DNA of 13,478 nucleotides from Synergistaceae bacterium (GTDB lineage Bacteria > Synergistota > Synergistia > Synergistales > Synergistaceae): the NCBI GenBank assembly GCA_028702015.1, contig JAQVPO010000009.1, forward strand, positions 1 through 13,478. Direction: 5' to 3'. The notes below the pieces were generated by a model. The model was not told the DNA's origin, searched no databases, and was given only the letters and a program-made list of their open reading frames with translations. This document shows positions 6,550 through 13,478 of the stretch, one piece after another; positions within the stretch are counted from its first letter, which is position 1; each line of letters begins with the position of its first letter. The position numbers were made by a program, and so were the translations under genes.

Positions 6550-7417
6550 GCTTTATCCTCAGCGAATAGAGGATGCCCCTTATATTTTCTGAGATCCTCT
6601 TCGCTATATCAGGCTGATTCATAGTATAGAGATGAATGCCATCAACCCCTGTTGAGAGAAGATCCACTATCTGGGCCGTTGCATATGCTATGCCAGCTTC
6701 CTTCATAGCCATGCTGTTGTGTCCGAAAGCCCTGATTATCTTCTGGACCTTCTCCGGAACAGTAGCTCCGCACATCGATACCATGCGGCTGATCTGCGAG
6801 GCGGAGGTTATCGGCATTATACCGGCAATTATCGGAGTCTCTATCCCAGCTGCCCTCGCCTGATCCCTGAATCTGAAAAAGAGTTCGTTGTCAAAGAAGA
6901 GCTGTGATATCAGCACATCTACTCCGCAGTCTGTCTTTTCTTTAAGACAACGGATATCCTCGTCCATCGAATAAGCCTCTATATGTTTTTCAGGATAGCA
7001 GGCAGCAAAAATCCTGAAATCATATCTGGATTTTATGTACCTGATAAGATCTGCTGCGTAACTGAAGTCTTTCAGCCTCTCGCCTTCGGCAAGATCTCCC
7101 CTGAGGGCGAGGATATTTTTGACCCCGTTGTCCGAGAGTGTCCTCAGGACCGGATCAATCTGGTCTTTTGAGTTCCCTGCGCAGGTAAGGTGGGCAAGCG
7201 CAGGAATAGCATAGCTGTTCTGTATCTGTGATGCGATCTCAACCGTATTTTCGCGGCTTGTGCCTCCTGCTCCGTATGTAACGCTTATAAGATCCGGAGC
7301 CAGGCTGGCAAGCGCATCTACTGTTGCAAAGATCGAAGCAAGGTCCCCTGATCCCTTTGGAGGGAAAATTTCAAAAGTTATCGTTGGCCTTGCCTGTTCA
7401 AAATAATCTCTCATCAT
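6542..7417 (-). CDS. metF: 5,10-methylenetetrahydrofolate reductase
   Basis: This 291-residue flavoprotein reduces 5,10-methylene-tetrahydrofolate to 5-methyl-tetrahydrofolate, the methyl donor for the MetH encoded two genes downstream. The length is normal for bacterial MetF, with no AdoMet regulatory domain as in eukaryotes. Motifs are FEIFPPK with Glu16 (equivalent to the catalytic Glu of E. coli MetF), SVTYGAGG at 45-52, HLTC at 76-79, ILALRGD with Asp108, a CYPE segment at 140-143, LISQLFFDN with Gln172, GIMPI at 199-203 and TGVDGIHLYTMN at 256-267. Two ATG codons in tandem can start it: the one at 7417 overlaps the HAD stop as ATGA, while the one at 7414 has a better 7-base spacing from AGGGGG (7422-7427). 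The electron donor (NADH or ferredoxin) cannot be told from sequence. Confidence 0.95.
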   Translation of the reverse strand: MMRDYFEQARPTITFEIFPPKGSGDLASIFATVDALASLAPDLISVTYGAGGTSRENTVEIASQIQNSYAIPALAHLTCAGNSKDQIDPVLRTLSDNGVKNILALRGDLAEGERLKDFSYAADLIRYIKSRYDFRIFAACYPEKHIEAYSMDEDIRCLKEKTDCGVDVLISQLFFDNELFFRFRDQARAAGIETPIIAGIMPITSASQISRMVSMCGATVPEKVQKIIRAFGHNSMAMKEAGIAYATAQIVDLLSTGVDGIHLYTMNQPDIAKRISENIRGILYSLRIKRG

Positions 7418-8235
7418 GTATCCCCCTGCCCCAGATATCTTTCCAATATCACAGCTGCCCCGTCACTGTCGTTATCAGGGGCAGTCTCATCCGCCGCCGC
7501 CTTTACATTATCAGGGGCGTTGCCCATAGCAACACCGTGTCCCGCCCATATGATCATCTCTTTATCGTTTACTCCGTCGCCTATTGCAAGGACATCCTTG
7601 GGATCAACACCAAGTCTTTCTGCAACTAACATAAGTCCTTTCGCCTTGTTTACTTCCGGATGGGTAATCTCAACAAAAGCTCCCCATGATGTCGCAGTAT
7701 ATATCCTGCCTCCGAAGCGGGACTTAGTATTCTCCGCCATAATCACAAAATCTTCATCATCAAGAGCAATACCCAAAAGTTTGGTAGAATCCGCCTTGAA
7801 ATCCCAGAATCCTTCTCCCAGGGAAACCGGTTTTATTCGGGATATATTTTCATAATACATGCTCCTGGGGTCTCTGCTGTCTTCTACATACAGCTTATCA
7901 TCGCTGTATACCTGTATATACCAGCTCTCTTGCCTGTAATAGGAAATTACTTCGGCAGTTAATTCTTTGCCGAGACTTTTCTTATAGATAATTTCTTCTG
8001 AGATTGGGTCTCGTACTACGGCACCATTATAGAAAACACACGGTGCGCTGATGCCTATCTCTTTTATAACAGGAAGGGCAGAAGGATACATCCTGCCTGT
8101 TGCTGCAACAACAGGTACACCGTATAAAATTGCAGATCTCAGAGCATTTTTTGTCCGGGAAGAGAGCTCGCTTGAACTGTTTAAGATCGTGCCGTCAATA
8201 TCAACAGCTACTAACTTTGGTTTGAATATGCTCAT
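7414..8235 (-). CDS. Cof-type HAD-IIB phosphatase
   Basis: This 273-residue protein has all four HAD motifs: VDIDGT with nucleophile Asp12 and acid/base Asp14, AATGR with Thr46, Lys199 in NKAKGL, and GDGVNDKEM with Asp220 and Asp224 binding magnesium. The type IIB cap (about 85-190) and the late GNAPDNVKAAAD block are typical of the Cof/YidA/YbiV group, which dephosphorylates sugar phosphates, FMN, pyridoxal phosphate and similar small molecules. The family does not tell the substrate. Its place, between cobS and metF in an overlapping unit, suggests the cobalamin or folate branch; one candidate is alpha-ribazole phosphate or adenosylcobalamin phosphate, because no CobC phosphatase is seen here. 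It has no strong ribosome site of its own. Its ATG overlaps the cobS stop as ATGA, so translation is probably coupled. Confidence 0.92.
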   Translation of the reverse strand: MSIFKPKLVAVDIDGTILNSSSELSSRTKNALRSAILYGVPVVAATGRMYPSALPVIKEIGISAPCVFYNGAVVRDPISEEIIYKKSLGKELTAEVISYYRQESWYIQVYSDDKLYVEDSRDPRSMYYENISRIKPVSLGEGFWDFKADSTKLLGIALDDEDFVIMAENTKSRFGGRIYTATSWGAFVEITHPEVNKAKGLMLVAERLGVDPKDVLAIGDGVNDKEMIIWAGHGVAMGNAPDNVKAAADETAPDNDSDGAAVILERYLGQGDT

Positions 8236-9047
8236 ATCGCAAAGACCGCAAGCGAAACGATCTCTGCTGCCACTGCAGATGCACCGAGCACATCCCCATT
8301 GACTCCGCCCAGCTTAGAATTCATCCAGGCGGCCATCCCAAAACCTATCATAAGGGCTGCTGCTGCTGAGAACATCCATCTCAGAGGAGAAAAGGGCATA
8401 AAAATCAAAAGAAATATACTGGCAGTGAAAAGATCATAGCCTGTATATGTATCCACCCAGCCTTTTCCCATTCCGCTCTCCCAGGGATATATGCCTTTAT
8501 AGGCGGCAGAACAGGAGGCAAAGCGCCCAGAAGAGGCGGCAACAGAGCAGGCTGCAATTATTTCAGAATTGTCCACTGACCCAAGTATAGACGTCCACAG
8601 ACCAAAGGCCAGTATCAGACCTGTAACACCATAAGCACCTATCCTGCTGTCCTTCATTACACTGCGGAGTTCCTCTCCATTCCTGCCTGAACCAATTCCA
8701 TCCCACAGGTCGCCCCATCCGTCCAGATGAAGAGACCAGCCCGCAGCTGCGTAGAAAAAGACTCCTATCCACATAGACCCTGGAGATCCTATCCCCAGTA
8801 TCTCCGACATCGAAATCACAAATCCGGTCAGCAGGCCGAGTATGCCTCCTGCGATCGGAGCAACCGAGAGTGTCCGGTTTCCAGAGGGCATCTCCTCCGG
8901 CCACCACTTTTTAGGGAGGGGGATCCTGGAAAATAGAGTCCATGCAACAACGAGCCTGTCCTTCAGTTCAAATCGGTATTTGCCGTTTTTTATCTCCTCG
9001 GTAAATCTGTTAAGATAACTCTTAAGTTCATGGTTGTTCATTGCCAA
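8232..9047 (-). CDS. cobS: Adenosylcobinamide-GDP ribazoletransferase (cobalamin synthase)
   Basis: This integral membrane enzyme joins adenosylcobinamide-GDP with alpha-ribazole or its phosphate, completing the cobalamin nucleotide loop. The 271-residue protein has the defining acidic motif HLDGWGDLWDGIGSG at about 107-121 and MKDSRIGAYG at about 131-140, several hydrophobic helices, and a GGVNGDVLGA block near the C terminus (family form GGxTGDxLGA). It carries about 28 extra polar residues before the usual start region (LVVAWTLFSRIPLP). The TTG at 9047 is preferred because GGAGG (9055-9059) lies 7 bases away; the ATG two codons later would be 13 bases away. It overlaps cobU by 10 bases, so the two steps are encoded back to back. 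Confidence 0.94.
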   Translation of the reverse strand: MAMNNHELKSYLNRFTEEIKNGKYRFELKDRLVVAWTLFSRIPLPKKWWPEEMPSGNRTLSVAPIAGGILGLLTGFVISMSEILGIGSPGSMWIGVFFYAAAGWSLHLDGWGDLWDGIGSGRNGEELRSVMKDSRIGAYGVTGLILAFGLWTSILGSVDNSEIIAACSVAASSGRFASCSAAYKGIYPWESGMGKGWVDTYTGYDLFTASIFLLIFMPFSPLRWMFSAAAALMIGFGMAAWMNSKLGGVNGDVLGASAVAAEIVSLAVFAI

Positions 9048-9637
9048 TGATTATCCTCCATGCCGCCCTTTAACCAGACAGGATATCCTGCCACTATAAG
9101 CGCCGCTCTGTCTGCCCTTGATGCACAAAGCTGGTTCATCCGTCCCTGCAGATCCCTGAAGCGCCTGCCCATTTTGTATGACGGGACAAGGCCATACCCC
9201 ACTTCATTGCTCACTATTATAAGGTGGCAGCCTTCGGGTGGAATAGAACACAGATCTTCTGTCATAGTACGTATCTGTGCCTCACGGGCCTGCCATTCTT
9301 TTTCAGAAGCATCTTCTGCGGCATTACCTTCAAGGAATAGGCGGGTGATCCACAGTGTGAGACAGTCAAGCAGCAGGAGACCTTTTATGGTTTTTGTCGC
9401 ACAGCATATTTCATAAGGGTCGCCTTCAAATGTCTTCCACTCCGGCGGCCTTCTTTTTTTGTGTATTGCTATACGCTCCTGCATCTCACTGTCATATGCA
9501 TCCGCAGCAGCAAGATAGGTCACAGGCGCATCAGTATCCATTGCAAGTTTTTCTGCAAAGGTGCTCTTACCGCTTCTTGCCCCTCCAAGAATGAGCGTAA
9601 TTTCCGATTTGAGTTTGAAATATTTTTTAGTCTCCAA
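9038..9637 (-). CDS. cobU: Adenosylcobinamide kinase / adenosylcobinamide-phosphate guanylyltransferase
   Basis: This bifunctional 199-residue enzyme phosphorylates adenosylcobinamide and then attaches GMP through a histidine intermediate, making the CobS substrate. It is needed both in de novo synthesis and in cobinamide salvage. Visible motifs are the P-loop GGARSGKS at 18-25, the RIAIHKKRRPPEW segment with His59 (the guanylylated residue by family comparison), LLLLDCLTLW at 87-96 and IVSNEVGYGLVP at about 140-151, followed by the GRMNQ block. Length is normal for the family. The start is TTG (9635-9637) with AGGGG 7 bases upstream. It overlaps the end of the AsmA-like gene by 11 bases, which is why its ribosome site lies within that gene. 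No other cob or cbi genes are in the window. Confidence 0.94.
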   Translation of the reverse strand: METKKYFKLKSEITLILGGARSGKSTFAEKLAMDTDAPVTYLAAADAYDSEMQERIAIHKKRRPPEWKTFEGDPYEICCATKTIKGLLLLDCLTLWITRLFLEGNAAEDASEKEWQAREAQIRTMTEDLCSIPPEGCHLIIVSNEVGYGLVPSYKMGRRFRDLQGRMNQLCASRADRAALIVAGYPVWLKGGMEDNHWQ

Positions 9638-12600
9638 AATTTATCCCCTGCACTATGTTGCCCAGCGTCTGTTCAATTATTTGTCCCTGGAAGCTGTTTT
9701 GTGTATAACTTACTCCAGGTCCGACCGGGATCTCAAATTTAAGTCTGAATACGGTGTCTCTGCTGGAGTAATCTTTTTCATTCGGATCACTCGCTGATTT
9801 AGGTATTAGATTTTTCGGACTGGTCATATGTTCAGATTTATCTACCTTAACGTTGCTGAATACAGGCGAATCCATCTGCCCGTTTATATTCATCGTCACA
9901 AAACGAAAATCTGTCTTTGTGAAACCGGAAAGGACCCCGCCAAGGAAATTTTGCAGAAGGGCACTTTTGTCAAGTTCTCCGGTATAGTCCATGCCTACGT
10001 TGATGATTCCCTGGAGCGCCCCTAAGAGAGCATTCAGCGCCTGTATATTGACCTTTCCCATAGAGAAAAGGCTAATCTCTTCTTTGCTGTTTATAAGACC
10101 GTCAAGCATTACATAACGGTATACCTGATCGCCAGGAGGCGCTACAGCCTGGCTTCCGGGAAGGATCGTCAGGAATCCTTCATCAAAAGTGAATGCGCTC
10201 TGAAGTGATTTATAAAGCAGCGGTTTCCCTTTTGTATATTTTTTGGCAGCCTCTACAGCTTCAAATCCGGAAACTTCTCCATTCCTCAGAAAAACGACTC
10301 CAGCCGCTTCTATCGTGCTCATCCTTCCCATTTCACCGCCGGCTCTGATCTTAAGATCCCCTTTTCCTGAAAGAGACCCCGCAAGCGACGGGAAAGCCTG
10401 TTTTAGCGTCGGAGCGACATCAGCGCTCAAAACAGTAAGGTTACCTCCCCAAGTGCTCTTGTTAATATCCATTGCTAGTCCTCCGCTGACCGTTCCTCCG
10501 TTCGTATCAGCCTTAACGTCTTCCATAACTGCATATCCGTCGGAAAGATAAAAAGGTGCGTTAACATTCCTCAGTCTTATTCCAAGGAACCTCATCCTCT
10601 CCGAAGAAAAAGATCCTTTTCCGCTGAAATTGTCAACTTCTCCTTTTCCCGTGAATTTAAAGCTGGCATTTCCGCCAAGCCTTTCTCTGAATTGTTCCGG
10701 AAGATATGCACCTATCTGTTTAAGGTCAATATTTTCACCATTGGTATCAAGGAGCGCGTGCCATTCTCCATTCTCCTTGAAAACCCTTCCTTTTGCAGAA
10801 AGCTCTCCTTTGTAGAGCCTCGCTTTTACCTCAGAAATATTTACATCTGTAAAACTGCCGTCGAATTTCACATCTACCATAGGCAGTAAAAACCCTCTGT
10901 ACCTGAACGGAGCCAGTGTCCCTTCCCCTTTGTAAAGAGGCTTTCCTGCCGTCCCTGCAACTTTGATTTCGCTTTTGATAAGTCCCTGTATCCCTCTTAC
11001 GACAGGCAAATGCTTTCTGAGAAGTTCGTACATATTTATGCTGTCTGATGATATCGTAAGATCCAACGCCGCGTCGGGAAAAGACTTGCTTTCTGCCGAT
11101 GGAGTTATGCTTCCTGTGATCCTGTGTTTGCCTTTCAGAAACTGCATGGACGCTTTATTGATCTTTATTCCTTCAGTATTTCCCTCCATGCTTGACTGTA
11201 TATCTTCAGCTGAAAACTGCTGCCATCTGATCTCATCAGCATGCATATCAGCGCTCCATTCAATCCCGCGCCCATGATCAGCGATCTTCAGTTCCCCTGA
11301 ACATGCACCATCCATATCCTGAGATGTATTGAACAGGCCATTGAGAACTGAAAGGTCGACCTCCTTGATTTGACCCTTCAAATCCCACTTTAGGGGTGAA
11401 GACGTTTTTTTGTCATTTCCGATCTCAGGAAGGTCAACCTTGCATTTGAGATCAGCACTTCCATGTCCTGTTCTAACTTCCATCCTGCTGAAATCAAGTC
11501 TTCCTGAATGATACGCCATTTCGGTATAAAATTTACCTGCTTCAAGACCGCTGAACTTTGCATTTGCAACCGTCATTTTTAATAAAGCATCAGGTAAATC
11601 AGCATTACCTTTAAGAGACCATGATCCAAAAGCATCGCCGCAGATATTCATCGTCTTGAAAAATGAAAGAGTCTCATGAAATCTATTTAAAGAGGCGTTT
11701 TTAATTGCTCCGCCAAAAGCAAGGACAAATTTTCCATTGTTTTTTTTCATATTACCTGCAGCGGAGATAAAAGCGCCATTCCACAGAAGGGAAGTATTTC
11801 TCAAAAAAAATGTTCCATCCGAAAGGTCGTACTCAGAGAAAGCCCTGACCTTTGACAGCTTTCCTATGCCCTTTATTTCAGCAAGAGGAGAGGTGATCTC
11901 AGCCTTTATCTTAATCTTTCCGATCTCACCGGCTATTCTTGCAGAAACGTCGGCAGTTCCTTTGAGTTCATACTTTTCCAGCTCGCTAACGGCCTTACCC
12001 AGTTCCTGCAGCTTTATTGCCCTGGCGTTCAGTTTCAGGTCTGAGGATATCCCGTCAGCAAAACTCACGGTTCCTGTAAGTCCGATCTTTCTGCCCTCAT
12101 TAAATGCGGAAAGATTAAGGATTCCAGAGGGTTTTCCTTCAAAAATGGCCTTTCCCTGAAGCGACGTGAATTTCATTTTGTTGTACATAATATTGGAAGG
12201 AGAGATCTCTATCTTCCCCACAAGGGAATTAAGGGGGCCCTTGAGGTCCGCCTCAATTGCAGCAATGCTGCCCTTCAGTTTTGCTGCATCGCTGGATATA
12301 TCATGGTTGATCTTGTCTGTCCAGTCTGCAAAACGAAGATTCTTGGCAGCAGCTTTAAGCTCAAGGTATTTTTCCGGCGATCTGGTATCAAGCCTCATTG
12401 ATCCCTTCAGTGAGGATTGGAAGACCTTGCTCTCATCAATGGCAATATCAAGTATTCCTTCGCTGTATCTCCATTTTGCAGATACCTCTTCGAGAGGTAT
12501 CTTGCCTATGACAGCCCTTTTAAGAGTCCCCTCTCCTGCTGTAAAGATATCTTTGCCCTCGCCCTTCATTTCCATGTTTGCCGTCATTATACCCATTACG

Positions 12601-13340
12601 CCATATCTTGAAATGTTAGGGAATATCAAGGCGATCTTCTCGATGTCAGCATCTTTGATATCGGCTTTAAAATCAGGAAGGGGATAGACTGTGCCTGAAA
12701 TTTTCGCACTGCCCTCGTCTATTTTCGCAGAAAACCCGTCAAGGACCCAGCTGTCGGCCTCTTTCTTAGCTATCCCATATATTGAAAAAGGAATATCTTT
12801 AAACTTCCCCTTCAGCGCAGGGGCAAGCCATTCAAGACCGCGAAGTTCTAGGGAACTGTCATAAAGCTCAAGAAGCCCCCACGGAGAGGAGACTTTTACG
12901 CTGTTCAACACAACTTTGTTTATCGGGATATCTTTAGACCCAGTGCTTCCATTTTTCTCCGGCAAAAGCTTGAGCAATGAATCATAATCTGTCTCCAGCC
13001 CATCGATCGTAAAGACTGAAATACGGGGCGAATTTTTCAAAAGGCTAGGCAAAGAAAGGTTGATGCTGATCTTTTTGACAGAAAGAAGTTTATCGTCGGA
13101 GCGGACCAAAGACAGATCCTCTCCTCTGAAGCCCATTAAGGGATTGCCTTTAAGAGGAGACATCTTCATCTCTACATTGAGCTCGCTGCGAACAGCAGTA
13201 CTGACCTGCTGAACAACAACGTCACCCATAAAATTGACCTGGGTAAGCAGCAAAAGCAAGATACCGACAACCACGGTTGCCAGTGCAGAAAACATTCCTA
13301 TTTTGCTGTTGAAATTAATACGTCTCAAAATAAATAACAC
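9627..13340 (-). CDS. Large AsmA/TamB-like envelope protein
   Basis: This 1237-residue protein has one N-terminal membrane helix (about 16-36, MFSALATVVVGILLLLLTQ) and then a long, low-complexity-free series of short beta strands. The repeated unit is alternating hydrophobic strand, polar turn and 'G.i' or 'G.a' steps. Residues about 43-130 resemble the AsmA N-terminal region (a 'vkkisinlslpsLLk' type strand). Residues about 980-1150 resemble the AsmA-like C-terminal region, with a GSLSGKGDLKI strand, a 'f.l.nGevsg' strand, a 'f.f.eG.l.i' strand and VTMNINGQMDSPVFSNVKV. Proteins of this kind (AsmA, TamB, YhdP) form grooves that carry phospholipid between inner and outer membrane, so the gene implies an outer membrane. 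The GTG at 13340 has GAGG 8 bases upstream; an alternative TTG at 13328 would give an MRRINF start. No close relative can be named from sequence alone. Confidence 0.85.
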   Translation of the reverse strand: MLFILRRINFNSKIGMFSALATVVVGILLLLLTQVNFMGDVVVQQVSTAVRSELNVEMKMSPLKGNPLMGFRGEDLSLVRSDDKLLSVKKISINLSLPSLLKNSPRISVFTIDGLETDYDSLLKLLPEKNGSTGSKDIPINKVVLNSVKVSSPWGLLELYDSSLELRGLEWLAPALKGKFKDIPFSIYGIAKKEADSWVLDGFSAKIDEGSAKISGTVYPLPDFKADIKDADIEKIALIFPNISRYGVMGIMTANMEMKGEGKDIFTAGEGTLKRAVIGKIPLEEVSAKWRYSEGILDIAIDESKVFQSSLKGSMRLDTRSPEKYLELKAAAKNLRFADWTDKINHDISSDAAKLKGSIAAIEADLKGPLNSLVGKIEISPSNIMYNKMKFTSLQGKAIFEGKPSGILNLSAFNEGRKIGLTGTVSFADGISSDLKLNARAIKLQELGKAVSELEKYELKGTADVSARIAGEIGKIKIKAEITSPLAEIKGIGKLSKVRAFSEYDLSDGTFFLRNTSLLWNGAFISAAGNMKKNNGKFVLAFGGAIKNASLNRFHETLSFFKTMNICGDAFGSWSLKGNADLPDALLKMTVANAKFSGLEAGKFYTEMAYHSGRLDFSRMEVRTGHGSADLKCKVDLPEIGNDKKTSSPLKWDLKGQIKEVDLSVLNGLFNTSQDMDGACSGELKIADHGRGIEWSADMHADEIRWQQFSAEDIQSSMEGNTEGIKINKASMQFLKGKHRITGSITPSAESKSFPDAALDLTISSDSINMYELLRKHLPVVRGIQGLIKSEIKVAGTAGKPLYKGEGTLAPFRYRGFLLPMVDVKFDGSFTDVNISEVKARLYKGELSAKGRVFKENGEWHALLDTNGENIDLKQIGAYLPEQFRERLGGNASFKFTGKGEVDNFSGKGSFSSERMRFLGIRLRNVNAPFYLSDGYAVMEDVKADTNGGTVSGGLAMDINKSTWGGNLTVLSADVAPTLKQAFPSLAGSLSGKGDLKIRAGGEMGRMSTIEAAGVVFLRNGEVSGFEAVEAAKKYTKGKPLLYKSLQSAFTFDEGFLTILPGSQAVAPPGDQVYRYVMLDGLINSKEEISLFSMGKVNIQALNALLGALQGIINVGMDYTGELDKSALLQNFLGGVLSGFTKTDFRFVTMNINGQMDSPVFSNVKVDKSEHMTSPKNLIPKSASDPNEKDYSSRDTVFRLKFEIPVGPGVSYTQNSFQGQIIEQTLGNIVQGINFGD

Positions 13341-13478
13341 CTCTGCAGCCTCGGATCGATCTCCAGTTAATAAGAACAGCTATGTATTATACTTGGTAAT
13401 TCTACCATGTTTTATATTGGTGACATATGCAATTACACTGTTGTCTATTATAACCTGCTGTAATCATATATTTCGCGT
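13341..13478. other. Leader and upstream region of the seven-gene unit
   Basis: These 138 bases are AT-rich and hold no open frame. The -10 candidate at 13386-13391 is the most likely start signal of the unit. A weaker TATAAT on the minus strand near 13447-13452 would need a -35 that is poor or outside the window. The 12-base box TGGTA-GAAT-TACCA lies directly upstream of the better -10 (about 13393-13406). No B12 box, SAM-I-type or T-box element is visible, although the leader is short and part of it may lie beyond the window. Confidence 0.5.
13386..13391 (-). promoter_or_regulatory. Candidate -10 box for the AsmA-cob-met unit
   Basis: A perfect TATAAT on the minus strand lies about 45 bases before the GTG at 13340, giving a predicted leader of roughly 40 bases. 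No recognisable -35 box is 16-18 bases upstream; a short 5-bp dyad (TGGTA/TACCA) fills that space and could be an activator or repressor site. Confidence 0.4.

Noticed and set aside
8269..8275. GCCACTG, the core of a B12 box (cobalamin riboswitch), inside cobS
   Set aside because: It is on the plus strand, opposite to the gene direction, and is explained by ordinary cobS codons for an alanine-rich tail. No other riboswitch parts are around it.
12166..12687. Long plus-strand open frame opposite the AsmA-like gene
   Set aside because: Same type of antisense shadow; the minus-strand frame is continuous and domain-like across it.

Overview
The window reads as a stretch of chromosome from a diderm (two-membrane) anaerobe-like bacterium. 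The closest overall fit I can recognise is Synergistota. This is an inference from three things: a very large AsmA/TamB-like envelope protein, a methionine synthase whose reactivation domain is a separate gene (as in Thermotogae and other deep lineages), and heavy use of ATA, AGA and AGG codons with moderate GC. No database search was possible. Nothing looks mobile: there is no transposase, integrase, phage gene, CRISPR array, tRNA or rRNA.

Left part (1-2228), all on the minus strand. The first 75 codons of a TGS-domain protein, probably a nucleoside (uridine-type) kinase, run off the left edge. Upstream of it is a 286-base gap with a strong 19-bp hairpin. The hairpin is followed by a T-run only on the plus strand, although no plus-strand gene precedes it. 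Then come an exported cyclophilin-type peptidyl-prolyl isomerase and a DUF2156 (GNAT-fold, phosphatidylglycerol lysyltransferase C-terminal-like) protein.

Middle (2101-3491). A 128-bp divergent promoter region carries a 13-bp imperfect dyad. It separates the DUF2156 gene from the only plus-strand gene, a membrane-anchored TPR protein with a C-terminal SmpA/BamE-like region. That gene converges on metH with only 18 bp between the stops and no visible terminator.

Right part (13340 down to 3510, minus strand). Seven genes form one tightly packed transcription unit in which every junction overlaps by 4-11 bp: AsmA-like protein, cobU, cobS, Cof-type HAD phosphatase, metF, MetH reactivation domain, metH. 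CobU and CobS assemble the nucleotide loop of cobalamin, MetF makes 5-methyl-tetrahydrofolate, MetH uses both cobalamin and methyl-folate to make methionine, and the separate domain would rescue oxidised MetH with AdoMet. The unit therefore couples cofactor completion to its main user. The AsmA-like first gene is functionally unrelated on present knowledge. The HAD phosphatase lies where a cobalamin-pathway phosphatase would be expected.

Seven of the ten genes with a visible start begin with GTG or TTG rather than ATG. Most have a clear Shine-Dalgarno core exactly 7 bases from the chosen start, and this decided several start choices. No known riboswitch is visible ahead of the cobalamin/methionine unit.
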